Source: Marisa cornuarietis
Taxonomy: Eukaryota; Mollusca; Gastropoda; Architaenioglossa; Ampullariidae
Length of the DNA stretch: 64,000 nt
Direction of reading: 5' to 3'
Assembly (NCBI GenBank): GCA_004794655.1
Contig: SMMW01000024.1
Coordinates: 1,131,501-1,195,500 of the forward strand
Position 1 is the stretch's first letter, and the number at the start of each line of letters is the position of its first letter. The notes below the pieces were generated by a model. The model saw nothing but the letters and a program-made list of their open reading frames with translations. It was not told the origin of the DNA and did not search any database. Position numbers and translations under genes: made by a program. Below, one piece after another: positions 45,872 to 59,200 of this stretch.

Positions 45872-48079
45872 AATACACGGGCACGTACATGATACATACA
45901 TACTGATATATTTAAAAGATAATCTCAAGCGGCCGAAGGGGTAACGCAAGTGGTACATCGTGTCTACACAAAGCGGAGAGCATTTATAAATAAGCATACT
46001 GAAATAAAGACAGGCGTGTTAACAAACGTACAGGTAGGCAGGCAGGCAAACTCTAGTGCATTGTAACACCATTCATGCACCATAATCATGCACGCACCCA
46101 CACACACCTTTTATTAGCTGAACAAAACCCCAAGAAACTTGCTGCTTTGTTCTTTCAGTTCCAGTCTACTATTATCCTCGTCCCAGCCACCGTCATTATC
46201 TTTCAGCTCTTGTCATTATCCAAATGCAAATAAGACACTATCTGCTGTGCAGTTCGCGGCGCTGTCATCAAAGGGCTTATTATTTCTCAGACGCCTGCAC
46301 TGGCAACGGCGTCGACAACGACGGGCTACCATCACCAAGCCCAGCAGCCTCAACCCTTCCAGCAAACAATGGCATCTCCGTGACGCGTCTACGCATGGGC
46401 AGATGCAGGGCTAGCAGCAAGGATCGCCGAGACTCAGCAACAACCACCCAGCCCTGTTCTTCACAAGCAGCCGGGCAATTTGTCCGGCGTTTTTCTGGCC
46501 GGCCCTACCCGTTTGATGTCCTTTGTCTCAGATTTTCCCAGCCGATTCTGTTTCCAAGGCAACCAGTTGTTTATTGTCAATACGCATTATTCGGTGTCGG
46601 CCGTTACTGGTCGTATTTCTCACAGATTGGACGCCTTCCAGGTTATGACGTCATGATTACCTGCCAAGGCTGTCTTTTGTTCTCTCCCTTATTGCTTCGG
46701 CGTGCGCACGTTTATTAGCAAGTATTTATTTTGTTTTTTGTTTGTTTGTTTGTTTGTTTGTTTGTTTGTTTGTTTGCTCGGTACGTATTGCCAGTGTTCA
46801 TAAATCTGTTACGATGATGACAGCCGTTTGCGAATTATTTGAGGACAGATAAAGTGGTTACAATCTGGACTAGTATGAAGTCGTGGGGAAGGCGAATAAG
46901 TTGAAGAGCTCGTAGTCAGCCCGTCTGTGTCCGACAGGTGAGCAAGGTTCGAAATTGATCCTCTACGTCCGGCAGGTGGTGAAGACAATGACCCAGTTTT
47001 TACTGACAAAAACTGACAGTACTGCCGCTGGGGAACAATTGTTTCTTTATCTAGCAGGCTATGCTTATTGTTCGGGGCTGGTTACAGGTACTGGTCTTTT
47101 TGATGAAGCTATAAGTGGTTCTTTAATTTTCATGCAAGAGCTGTAAAGACCAAAGTTTTGATGTGCGTATAAGGACTCAAAGATTATATGCTGACACACA
47201 AGTTTACACAAAGCTGCCCATTAAAGCGCAGTACAAAATAAGTTTTTGCATCCAAAAATGTTCCAGGTGCTGGGATAGTGCAGGATATGGGGCGTGGGAT
47301 ATGTCAGCGTATAAATATATGAATATATAATTTAATTTGAGTAAATGGCTACCTCTCTTAAAGAAAAAAGCTTGACATTTGTTGATAATTCTTAATAATA
47401 AAAAAAATTGTTCGAAATACAACATAGCTCTTCCAGTCTTTTAACAGGTCGGTCAGCGGTTATCCAAGAGAATTTCCTGGTCACGACGTCAACGAAGAAA
47501 AATGTTAACCGGTTTTACGATCCTCAACGAAAACAATAACCTGTTCATTTTAATGTGACAGCTGTTTATAACATTTTCGCAACAGGGCTGTGTTTTGTAT
47601 CGTAAACAGACATTATTTACACACGAAAGCGGCAGAGCGTGTGTTTCGAGTGCGCTCTCACGTAATCTGAGTTGCTCAATATTTCCTCACTTTCAGATGA
47701 AACACACTGCGGCGACTTCATCGTTCCAGGGATCCCTACAACGGCCGTCACTATTGAATTATCAGACATAATCAGGCGGCGCAACCGGTGCAGCGGTGAC
47801 GTGAAATTATTCTCTTCAGGGAGAAAGCTTTCTCAGAAAATCTGATGAACGCTGCAGCGCACTCTCTCATCATCTATCCACCTATTTTATCAATTATACA
47901 GAATACGCCAAGCACACAAGTGCTGACGTCATTCATTCATTCATTCATTTATTCATTGCTTGGTTGGTACTAGATGATGAATGGGTTATACTGGATTGCC
48001 GGTAACGGTCGTCATAAAGAACTGGATAGACGAAGCTGTTGACAAGACTCGCCAGTTAGAAACGTCTCATGCGGTGATA
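45872..48079. other. Gene-poor stretch between SINE and LINE fragments
   Basis: No recognised gene. A (GTTT)n run lies at 46737-46776 and a (CATT)n run near 47930-47958. The plus-strand frame at 46224-46718 has no family resemblance. Confidence 0.5.
46737..46776. repeat. (GTTT)n microsatellite
   Basis: About ten tetranucleotide units, TTTGTTTGTTTG, immediately after a T-rich stretch. Confidence 0.95.
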
Positions 48080-48895
48080 AGCAGGTCGTTTTGCAAGTTA
48101 GTTTTTGCTCTTTCCACCTCGGTGTCGACCATCATAAAAGGTACCGTGAGGTTGTGCTGGGTCACGTGGCCAGACCAGCTTGCGATGTTTGACTGTTGCA
48201 AGTAAGGGGTTTTTTTTTTTTTTTTGGTGTCCTTCGAGTGTGGTGGCTGTGCTCCGTACAAAGTCATTGGGTTTGTGTCTTTGTATGAGATAATAATAAC
48301 ATGTGTACTTGTATCGTGCAGCATCACGACCAAGTCGCACTCTCTGCGCTGACCAGTAATGATAAATGAACATTAGGTAGCAGACAGTGGACGGTGAGAT
48401 ATGTATAGGCACTCTGCAATATAAAGGTGTGTACTTGTTCTCAAATGTTCTCCGTATCGCCGAGCAGATTTCCCGTGTTAAATCCGTCCAGCAGGATTGG
48501 GATTAAGAGAGTCTTGTAGTTTGTAACACTGATTGTGCTGATACTGTCCAACCTGGCCATTGCCGCTGTCGCTGTAGCGATCCTGATGTGGATGTCTGCC
48601 TAGGAGCTACCATCTTTGGAAAATGGGATTCTTAAGTACTTAAGCTCTTCAACTTCTTGAGCTGTTGTCCGTTTGTGTAGACCCCTGCTTTGCCGCTGCA
48701 GGTGACCATGACTTTGCTCTTGTCAGCGCTGGTATTCATATCATATGCGTTCGAACTGTCTGTCACTCTGTTGATTAAGTCTTACAAGTTCGTCGTTGGT
48801 ACTTCCATTAGGTCGATGTCGTTTGGAAAACGTAACGTGCAATATGGGCCTCCCCATTGATGAAGAAAGAAGTGATGGTCATGAATTAATTGTGG
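48080..48895 (-). pseudogene. Non-LTR reverse transcriptase, heavily decayed copy (inverted)
   Basis: Minus-strand fragments in shifting frames follow the same protein order as 36880-37550 and extend further upstream: NDIDLMEVPTTNL (degraded FADDID catalytic motif region, near 48808-48832), SADKSKVMVTCSGKAG, a piece like VNGQQLKKLKSL, then HKPNDFVRSTATTLEGHQ and LLATVKHRKLVW. Multiple stops and frameshifts and an A-rich insertion near 48208-48223 (reading KKKK) make it non-functional. It is an older copy of the same or a closely related family. Confidence 0.8.
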
Positions 48896-49192
48896 TAAAG
48901 ATCCCGCTGGACACAAACTTCATAAACTCTGGTATCCACAATGCGTGAACCTCGACTTTGATACACTGGACGTGTACGACATGTATCATGTACTTTGTCA
49001 TTTCACTTTTTCTGCTGCCATTTTTTTATGTTTGACTATTGACAAAACTGCATACTGTCTGCTAGTTATCTTATTCTGGTCGATATTCTCCTTAACTCTT
49101 GCTTCTCCTCCTTGTGTTTGTTTTACAAGGATTGTTTCGACGGAATCATTGCGTGGATGGGTCTGCATTTTTAGGCTAAGTGCCTTAGATTA

Positions 49193-49583
49193 CCGTAAAT
49201 TTCAGACTATTTGCCGAGACTTTTGTCCCCTGCTTTAAACCATCCGGCTTAAACAGCGATGCAGCTTGTTTGCGGATTTTTCCGATTCCGATTAATTTTT
49301 CGATGAGCTCGATGTAACACTGTTAACGGTTAACGTTGTTACAGTGTTCACTGTTCACAATTTTGAATCAAAGCCTCATAAAATTAAAACATCCAGATCA
49401 GTTGCTGAAGCACACACCCTCATCACGCCGAAAACGAGACAAAATGTCTGTGATGCAGCTTTCATGTTGTATAAATTTGCAGCTTATAAACTAGCGCGGC
49501 TTATTTGTTACAAAAAAATAAGATTTTTTTTTTAATCTAATGCGGCTTATAAACAGGTTCGCTCAACAGACCGAAATTTACGT
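49193..49583. mobile_element. TA-flanked MITE with GCGGCTTATAA motifs
   Basis: The left end CCGTAAATTTCAGACTATTT is mirrored by the right end AACAGACCGAAATTTACGT, with TA on each side (49191-49192 and 49584-49585). Internal GCGGCTTATAA and GCGGCTTATTTG motifs near the right end are typical of a common Tc1/mariner-related MITE type. It has no ORF of note. Inverted-end identity is imperfect, so it is old. Confidence 0.62.
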
Positions 49584-49585
49584 TA

Positions 49586-51310
49586 TTATTATTACTTTAT
49601 ACTTCTATTATTCAAATGTATGCATACGGTTGTATACAATGGATTAAGATTAAGACAATGGGGAACAAAAAGAGGGCTCGAAATAAGATGTGGGCTTTTG
49701 TCAAAATGATCCACAGTAAGATATACTTTGATCTACATTATCTGCCCTTTGTTTTGCTATAAGACAGTGGGACTGTGCTCCTGTCGCTATAGTTTACAGT
49801 ATAAGATGTGTGTTTGAGTCCCTATAACAAGTAGTAAGATGCTCGTTATGATCCACAGAGAGGTGAATGGGTGCTCCAGGAAGACTTGCTTAACTGAACG
49901 CGCAACAATCTACAGAGAAGCCGTGCTCTGGATATGATGAACCACTTACATCCGCTACGTCCAATAGACAGCGTGAGACTTCATCTTACTTTTTATCACT
50001 TCTTTGTCAAATGTTCATTGACAGCGCATTCCTGCGTGTTAAGTTAAATACAAACAAAAGTGTAAGCAAAATCTGTAAGTACTCCCACATCTCTCTCTTT
50101 TCCCTATCCCCCAAAATACTCCTACAGCATTTAAACACGTTGGACTGTTCTTGACAGAGCCAGCAACTATGGCTGAGAAAACTGGAGAGTTGAGGAAGAA
50201 TTAAAAAAAAAACTCCAGTGAAAAGAGGGGAAGCAATCCCACTGACCGTTCACAAAATAGGGTGTTCACTGTAGCGTTCTCTAGCCTGGCATGCTTCATT
50301 TCAATGAATACATTAGCTGCATTGGGTCTGACAGAACATGGATGAAAAAAGGCGGACTGCTAGTTCGGATCTGATCCCCGGGAAGACGAGAAAAGCAATA
50401 AACTTTTTCCTCTCTTTAAATTAATACCATTTTAATCGCAAGAATGCCTTAAATCAAGGCTCAATTCACGACGGACTCCTTACAGCAGGCCCAGTTCTCA
50501 TCCATAAAATCAGTGAGGTCGACACAATCAAAAGACAGCCACAGCAAGCAGCGAGCCCGCAATCGAATGTAAAAAGGAAAAAAAAATCAAATGAGAAAAT
50601 TGCACAGAGAAGGCATCAAAAAGTGAAAAAGGATAAAATTAGATGTTTCTTTAACGCCGAGCAAAGTAACAAAGTTTTAAGCTTTCGCATATAACCACAC
50701 GAGCACATATTCATTCACCCCAGTGGCTGGGAAGTTGAGCTTGTGAGGGTAAGGTGTGTGTAATGTCGGGTGACTGAGCAAACGGGACGAACTTCTCGTG
50801 CCAATTGTTGTGGAATGTTAATAAACCGAACAATACACAGAACTGCAGAGTTCATTTCGCGGGCAGACAATCTGTTCCACATCATCAGACCAATAAGCTA
50901 TGATCAACAGGCCTGTAAACTATAAACTGGAAATATTCCACACCACTGGACCTGTCAACTATGAGCAGGAAAAGATACTTCATTTTATTAGACCCAGAAT
51001 CTATTATCAGGAACGAATATTTCACCTTAACAGACTAATGATTCACAACAAGCAAGCAAAGGTACGAGTATAACGGAAGTCCCCCCAGTAAAGCGATACA
51101 GGCTCAAGGTACCGCTAATAATATTACATAGAAAAGATAAATAGTAGTATATTATTATTAAGTATTTGAAGCACAGATTCTCTAAACTCTTTCGATAAAT
51201 ATAATACTGATTAAAATTGAGAAAAATAAAAAGTCAATCAAGAAAATCGCTTAGAAAAACAATCACTAAAAAACACAATCTTAAATAGTTTTTTAAGCAT
51301 GCCTGTCTCT
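49586..51310. other. Gene-poor A/T-rich stretch
   Basis: No gene was recognised. A loosely repeated segment near 50885-51060 (CTATGAGCAGGAA-like units) and trinucleotide-poor AT tracts are the only structure noticed. Confidence 0.45.
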
Positions 51311-51499
51311 CACGGGCGGTACGGTAGCGCAACGGTTAGCGCCTGTTTCCAGTACAGTGAGGGTTAGCTGTCCAGGGTCAGCTCTCGTCTCGGTCACGCT
51401 GTTCTTTCTCTGCATGTGGCATCTGGTTACAGATATGGCTTTGCCGTGAAATAGCCCTACTTGCTGGCTCGGCGTAAAATACCAATCAACCCCCCCCCC
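51311..51499 (+). mobile_element. tRNA-derived SINE, family A, copy 2
   Basis: A well-kept A-box region (TAGCGCAACGGTTAGCGCC) begins near 51321, then GGGTCAGCTCTCGTCTCGG as a degraded B-box. The body has GCATGTGGCATCTGG, CTTTGCCGTGAAATAG and CTCGGCGTAAAATACCAATC, ending in a C-run. It matches the minus-strand copy at 45672-45871 block for block. Confidence 0.82.
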
Positions 51500-54400
51500 T
51501 CCTCGTCCACCCCTGTCTCTCACCAAGAGCAAAATAATAGTTTTTACACCCTCCATTCTTCTACAAGTCTAAATAAAGTATTCATATCACTCACATGACG
51601 GGAAATCCCTAGAAGTGAAATAGCTCAAAACGCAGAAGAAATTTCGCATACGTACATCATCATCATCATCATCATCATCATCGTCATTACTATTATTAAT
51701 GAAGTCGGTAGTGATCGCCGTCAACATGACAAAGGATGGTCAGCAGGTTAAGTCATGCGACACAGCTGATCCCTTGGGTTTTCACCATATCAACAGAGAC
51801 CGATCCTCCCGACGACAATGAAGGCAAGCTTCGAGTCAATAGTCGGACGAACGCCGTAGTTGTCGCGGTCGCTTCTTTCTCATTTTCCGCGCCGTCAGAA
51901 ACGGTAGGCAACCACCACCAGAAAGACAGTCAGAGGTCACAGTGCTGATGTGACCTTTTGCCAAATCGAAGGACAAGGCACTTTATACTGCCCGCTGTAC
52001 CGGACAAACATTTCGTTTCTGGTCTTATTTACCCAAGCAGCTTTTACCTATGTCTGACTCCCCCCCCCCCATCACAGTTTGGTCCAGTTCCAGACTTTAA
52101 GCGTTTTATGGTTATAGCACTGTTTTAGAGCCATCCCTTTCTTTCTTGAAAAGAATTAGACGATTAAATCCAAAGCAGACCCTTCTAAAAGCGTGTCTCG
52201 TTACGAGAATAAAAAGATGTTGCGCAGTTGTTAACAAGAGGATCAAAGGGTTTTGTGGTTGTAAATATGCCAGCCCGTTTCAAGAATAGATTCAAGCAGC
52301 ATTGAATAAATGGCTTGTGTATCTACAATGAGGTCTCTGGGTGACGTGTTGGCATTCCCAGTTTTTTGATAAGTCTGCTTTCTGCCATATATTCATTTTG
52401 TCTCATCTTGTCCCATTCTTCGCTGTACTGTGTTTATCTTAAAATTTGACCAACAGCTTTATTACTTAAGAGAAATCTGTATCAGACTGCAGATCTGATT
52501 CTTCAGAAAGGCAACAGTCATTTTTCAAAATCAATCCATCACCGATCAACCGTTAATTCAACCCACACAATCAATAAAAGGGGTCCTTTGAAAACATTTT
52601 TAAAGTGGCCTAGTATTTTCAGGAGCTAGAACGGGAGTGGCGTCACTGTCTGCGCACGATCCCATTCTCTCCCTACTCGCCCAGACAGGCCTGTGGACCT
52701 TCACCGGACAGTACAGCTAGCGCCCCCTATGTGCGGCAGAGAGGAAGGGGGTGAAGGAAGAAATTTAAACACTTTGTTTATTCGTCTGCAATCTACGCAC
52801 TCTGTAATCTGCAGCACCTCTCCACATCCGTAATATGGCGCAAGGTGAATCGGGATAGCTGAATCTCCCTCTCTCCCCCCCCCCATCTCTCTCTCTCTCT
52901 TCGACTCTGAAAGAAAGACTGGCTGCACAAAGGCACCTTCCCTTACATATATAAAATATACATAAAATCAGTCAAAAATTACAAAAAGTCCATGGGTTTG
53001 CATAGACTTTTGTGTACCAAACAGGGCTTTAAAAGTCATGCAGCCCGGCCCAGGATCCTCGATTCCCAGACGTCGGGAAGTGTCGGACTTTTGTTCATCT
53101 CTGACCGGCTCTAGGCTGCACGCAGAGACCAGACACCCAGACACGAAAGGTGGTCGAAGGCAGCAGAGCTGGAAGGAGGTTGGGGAAGGAGTGTGGTGAT
53201 CCGCAGTGTCTCCCGGTCGGAACTGGACGAGAGTGATTGTATTGAAACAAGGAAGGAACGTTACTCTCGAAGATTAGACTCCGCGAAAACAGCCGGCGTG
53301 GCGATGTGCAAAACTGCACCAACAACAGCATCAGCACCACCAACACCATCAACACCACGAACATCACCCCGCCAACTCCCTTCTTTCCAGGAATAATCCG
53401 TCTGTCAATAATAATAGTAACAACAGACGGGTAAGATTACAGTTTGTGCGCTGCGTAACACTGTGCAGCACCCGGTCTTCGTTGACCGCGCGCTTCTCTC
53501 GTGACGAATCGCGTGATTGAAGGCATCAGAAACGTTAGAGACGAGACGTAAAAAAGACACAAAGACAGGAGGCGCTGAGGTAAGCAAAGCTGACTGGCAA
53601 GAGGCCAGACATAAGGTATTGTATACATCGACAAGACCCACACCGTCGGGAGTGGATTGTGAAGGGAGATAACCATCATCGACCGGGCTGTTGCTTTACA
53701 CCCGAGGTACCTGACAAACACCGAGATTGTTTTATCTCGACTCGGATACGACCCGAAGAAGTGCCTTAATGCAATAACTGTGAACATCTACATGCGCTCT
53801 CACACAAACACACACACACACGTGTTGTCGGCGTCGTAGATAACTAGGTATTTACATACTTCCGAGGTCCGTGCCTCGGACTCTAGAGACTTCTCCGTTC
53901 GACCAACCCTCGGCCTGCCGTGAAAAGTGTCCTCTCAATGTTTTTTCCTAAAAATAAAAGGAGCCGTTGCCATAAGAAATCGTATGGTGCATACAACTGG
54001 GACCAGGAGCTGTTTAGTGACTTCCATCAGCACGGAAATGTTAAACAAAAAACGACCTGCACTGAAGTCTCCACGGTCCGGACCTCCAAGGCACGTCACG
54101 TACGGCACGTTACGGACGCGTCAATTACGTGCCGGACCTGGAGTGACGTTTCACGACCAGTTCCGCCGCACGCGGCTTGCTGCACGTCCTCTAATGGTGA
54201 TCCTCATTGCCCGCATCGTCTTCTCTTCCATCGCAAAATCAATGAGCGACACGGTGCCAATGTTAATCAGACCCGCCGCATGGAAATTTTTAACAGTTCC
54301 CCAACCTCTCGACCTTTAACACATTCTCTCTCTCTCGCTCGCTCTTGTTTTGTTTTTTTTTTCAAGTTTTTTATTTTTTGTTTTGTTTTGGGAGTTTTGC

Positions 54401-55659
54401 AGGACATAACATCTCAAAAAATAGCTTTTAGCGCAAGATGCCAAAGAATACAAATGCAGACAATTCCAAGAAAGCACTCGATCAGGGCAAAAAAAAAATA
54501 CTAATACTGTTAAGAAATCATAACTTAAAAAATATAAAATAATTAAATAAAATCTGATATAGGGAAATAAAACAAAAATAAAATAAAAAAATAATAAAAC
54601 TAAAGAAACAGAAATGAAAAAATACTAAACACAATACGAAGTAGAATTTAAAAAATAATAATAAAACATTGTAATGAACTATGATATTGTCATCACTGAC
54701 AGACTGTCATACATCTAGAAGTCTTGTCATTTCTCGTTCCCCGCATAGTTTGTAGATTGCAAAATGCCATCTTATGACAAGTGTATCTTTTCGATGTATA
54801 GCCAGTTATATTCTTTCGTACATTTTCTCGCCAAATCTCCGGCTTTACTACGGTGTACTTCAGTAGTTGATGCTCTGCACGTCAGCACAATTTCACGGTG
54901 CTCACGAGTTCGACTTCCAGACAGCCCCACCCCCTTATCTTCCCTACACACCCATCCAGCCGGTCTTTCTCCTTTTTCGCCTCCACGCTTTTAATTTCAT
55001 GGTTAATCCTCCGTGGCCCTGCTCGGCTGCGGTTAACCAGCTCTTGTGTCTAACGCTTGAAGCACCAGTACAATTACGCGCAAGAAAGAACATTCCAACA
55101 GTTTGAGCGGGATATTGCTAGCCTCCCTCTCTACTTAACATTCTTTTCGTCTGGACAGCTGTCCTTAACTAACCCCTCAGTCACAAATTAACATTATACG
55201 GCACTAGCCGAAAGTAGCTGAAGGGAGGTGGAGGAAAAGGAGTTGGTTCGATCTTCAAAGTCCTGAACGTTTATCCGACCATTATCTTGGAGGATCACAG
55301 AGCTGGCCAGCGGCGGCGACAGTGGACGCCGGCGGAGGTCCTGGCTCTTTTGTGCCTCCTCAACATCCTTCGATGTTCATTTGATGTTCACTTGATGCAA
55401 GCTGCCGTGCGCCGCCGCTTTCACCTGGCGCGACGGTGCCCGCAGGTCCCGGCGACCGTGGCGAGGGCGGCCATTAACTCGATCAAACGCCGAAGAATTG
55501 CCGTTTTCGCATGCAGATGCCCTTGGCAAGTCTCGCGAACAGATTCCATTAGCTGAGGTGACGGCAAAATGTCGTGTTTCTTCTGCGTGTGGGGACTGAA
55601 GTCTGCATTGTCCGCTACAGAGGTGGGCATAGGCGTTAACAGGCGCACGGACTTGACGT
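51500..55659. other. Gene-poor stretch
   Basis: No supported gene. It holds a (CAT)n run at 51655-51682, C-runs near 52065 and 52877, a CT-rich patch at 52860-52910 and a very A/T-rich tract at 54490-54690. The minus-strand Met/Val/Leu-rich frame at 53095-53367 arises from a CAACACCA-type low-complexity run and is not a gene. Confidence 0.5.
51655..51682. repeat. (CAT)n microsatellite
   Basis: About nine CAT units. Confidence 0.9.
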
Positions 55660-56160
55660 CTGCTTACAGCTGCGCGAATCTATCGGAAATCTGGTTACAG
55701 CTGCACAAATTTACTGAAAATTTATTTACAGACGCATTGCTCTACCAGTAATCTTTCCGCAGCTGCACTAATCTCATAATTCCAAAACCTAATGGATTTA
55801 ACCGATTTTTATCGCAGCTGCATGGATCTGTAGAAAGCTGAATCCACAGCTGCATGAAGCTGCTGTGAATCTGGTCACAGCTGTGCAAAGCTGTCGGAAA
55901 TCTGTGAAGCCCATGAATCAAACCTGCACGAATCTATTCACAGCTGCTCTGATCTACAGTCTTTCCGTAGTTGTACACAACTACTACCGTTTATTCCAAA
56001 ATATGAATGGATCTACCAGCAATCTTTCCACAGTTGTACAGGTCTATTAACGTCAACTCACATGTGTACGAATCTCTTCACCGCTCAACAAACCTACCGA
56101 GAACGTTTTCACAGTTGCAGCAATCTACCCCGATCTTCTTACAGCTGCATGGATATACAG
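55660..56160. repeat. Ancient degenerate minisatellite, about 31-bp unit
   Basis: Some ten or more imperfect copies of a unit resembling TTACAGCTGCACGAATCTAC followed by CGGAAATCTT occur here, many keeping the CAGCTG core (for example TTACAGCTGCGCGAATCTAT, CCGCAGCTGCACTAATCT, ACAGTTGCAGCAATCTACC). Spacing is about 30-32 bases in the left part and becomes irregular further right. Reading frames across it (55865-56207) echo the repeat and are not genes. Confidence 0.75.
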
Positions 56161-56209
56161 TTCTAACAGAAAGGTCTGCCGGTGCGATAGAAGCAGGACC
56201 GGCATAATA

Positions 56210-59200
56210 CCATCGCCAATGTTTCTAATTTTCCTTCTTAAAAAAAGTGGTTGACATACGAGTTAAATTTATCACCAACAACGATCATTCTCATCTTGGA
56301 TTTCTTCTGGGGACCTCGAATAAAACAAACTTGGATCACTGTTTTAAAAATCCTTCTATCTGAGCAAGTCTTATCCTAGTTCGACAGTAATGGGCGCACA
56401 TCAAAATTATTTATGAAATACACGTCAATAAGCAGCTTTCATCGCGAATGCCCTGTGTGATAGGGCATTTTAATGGCTGTTCCCTACGCCGCCAATGTAA
56501 AGGGAGGTAATGTATGGAAGTTCCTGTTTTAATAGCCTCTCGGGGTTCCTGGTCTCTTTTGACGTGGCGATGATATGTCTAAGCTGTTGGGCACACACTC
56601 CAAAGTTTATAACGCCTGTGATAGCTGATTCACTTTCAATGCAACCAGGAATTTCTTTCTTTTTTTTTTTTTTTGTTGGTCTGCAGAATTAAGCCCACGC
56701 AAAAACGTATCGACTTGAGTTGGACTCTTTCATCTTCCCGCACCTTAATCAGATCTCCTTACCAGTCTCTCTAAGGACACTCGTGTCCACCTCAGACTAA
56801 AAAGGAATCTGGTTAGAGCTCGCTCTTTAATCTCAGGGGAGCAAAAGCTGTCTTTGGAGGAAAGAGAATCCAGGCCGGGTTTCTCATACTCTCGCGGTCT
56901 TCAGGCTCCAAAAGGTAGGGACCTACACCTCCAAGACACAAACAATGACGTCCAAAGAACAGAAGGACTGAAAGCTGTTTTCTGTAGATAATCCCACCGC
57001 GCAGAAGTCGATGATGAGAAAGAATGATGATCATCTCGTCTCCCAAGGGAGGTCACCGAGTCTGAAAGCTGTAAACGGGGAGTCTTGTTTTTTTTTCTTG
57101 GCCGGCAATCCTCTGAGGGTCAATAGCCGTACTTGCTTCCTCTAATTATCTGTGGACATTATCCCCCGCCCCACCTGCCTGTCCTCTTTAATAAAGCAGT
57201 TCCCTGTGAGCATTTTCCTCCCTGACATAACTAGCCTCGTTTACGGACAGTTACCTGCCGAAGCGTGTATCGCTCACCTCATCTGACTCCGTTCCTGCTC
57301 CTAAGACTGATCCGCTGCCTTCGCAACAAACAAACCAACCAAAAAAAAAACACCCAGGAACATGACGTCATTGTTTAGCTCCCCTGGCTGAGAAAGAAAG
57401 AAAACATCCAGCCCCCGCCACCCCCGGATGGGCTGCCACGCCATCAACACCCAAGCCACCCAATCACCCGAGACGCGCCCGCCATTGATTGCGAATACAT
57501 TAAATATGTCCCAGACTGGCTACCGTGTTGTGCCTAGCGTCTCGCAGAAAGAGGAGAAACAAATGTCTGCCGGCATCCCTTGGATATAGTGTTTAACGCC
57601 GGTCTAAATGTTTTCCAGGGAAACCCAGGCCTTTTTTTAAAGGGCGAGGGAGAAGCTAGTCAACAAACGAAAATCTCTACCCATAATATCTAGCATCAGT
57701 AAACAGAAAATGAATTCGCCAATATCTCCATATTTTTAGACATTAGTAAGCAGAGAAACGTATCCACAGCTACTCAAATCTTTCCTGGCATTAAATTAAA
57801 AAAAACAGGGTCCCGATTCTTTCTCTCTTGTGTGTACTTCAGACACTTTCTGTGAAGAAGACCCGAAGCTGTTCTTGATTCAAATGTTTATCTGCCAGCA
57901 GGCGAATTCGTCGGTGCGAAAATGATTAACCACCCTCTAGACACTGCGTCTTTCTTCACTTTATGCCTGCAAACAGTCAGGTACGTATGCACCATGCATG
58001 ATGCATGCGTTAATGTCTCCCCACCTACCCCGAAAAAAAAAAAACGCATTCACTATAGACCAGCTTCATTTGTCTTCTGTACCAGCGCTTGTGCAAGCGG
58101 TGAGGATGAAAGACAGGCACTGACTTCCATGTTGCAAAAGGCCTGAGTCTCGACCAGGTATGCCCTGCCGACAGGTAGAGCGTCGTTCCTCTACAGATGA
58201 AGCGGTGGAGAGGCAACATTCTCTGCCAAGATGTGACAAGTATCAAAAGCTTCCTCTACGCGGTTTGAAACTTCAGTCAATACTTTAATTTAGTTTAATC
58301 GCTGCTCTCCTGGCCTCCTGCAGGCACTCGCTATTTTTTTTTCTCTCTCTCTCCTGTTTGTTTTCACGTGCACGCACGCGAGAAGAAATAGAAGAACGCC
58401 TGCACTAAGCTTGCAAGTGCACCGTGTAAAATCCCCATCAAGCCTAAAGGAAAGTTTTTTTTCTCTCTCTCTCTCAACAGGAGGCGAGTAAGAAGGGAAG
58501 TAATCAACAACCAATCAATCACAGCTCGAGACAAGGTCGAGCCGCTTGTTTCTCTGATTATCACAACATGGCTAGCCGGGCCATGCTGCGAGCGGAGGTA
58601 TCGGATAAGCTGGCCACAGCCGGCCTCTGTGTCTTCTGGACTGGCTGGTCAGGGCTAGAAGTGTGTTCCCATTAAAGAAAAGCCCGGGGTCTTCGTTTGC
58701 CAGCTCATGTTTGTTTTCACAAGAATCAATAGATTTTTTTTAAACCTGCGCTTCGTCCACATAATGTTATCTGCTATCAAAATTTTCATCGGATGCAGCA
58801 TAATTTTATGGCGCCAGAAACTCTTGACGCAGTTGTTACTGAGGCCTTATGTTTACTTCTGGGGGGGGGGGGTATTGTTAACCTGTTATTTCTTGGCCTT
58901 TGGGGGATTTTTTAAATGCTTCATATTTTCGTGTGTGTGTGTGTGTGTGAAAGAAAGAGTGACAACGACAATGGAAGGAAGAAAGAAAGAAAGGGAATGA
59001 ATGAGACTTTTTTGTGGGTGAGACATATTTGAATGTACCCCCCGCTCCTGTGTCACGAATGACATCAAATGAGAAAATTAACCCCGATGACGGGGGAAAT
59101 TAAATAGCGGCCTCGCTAGCTGCAGCGGCCGCACACGACAAGCTTTCACGTCACCGTTCCATCCAGTCCCTCGTCTCACCGCGCTTCTCAACAAATAAAA

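Noticed and set aside
53095..53367. Minus-strand frame beginning MMFVVLMVLVVLMLLLVQF, resembling a signal peptide
   Set aside because: The hydrophobic run is the complement of a low-complexity CAACACCA/CATCAACACC stretch.
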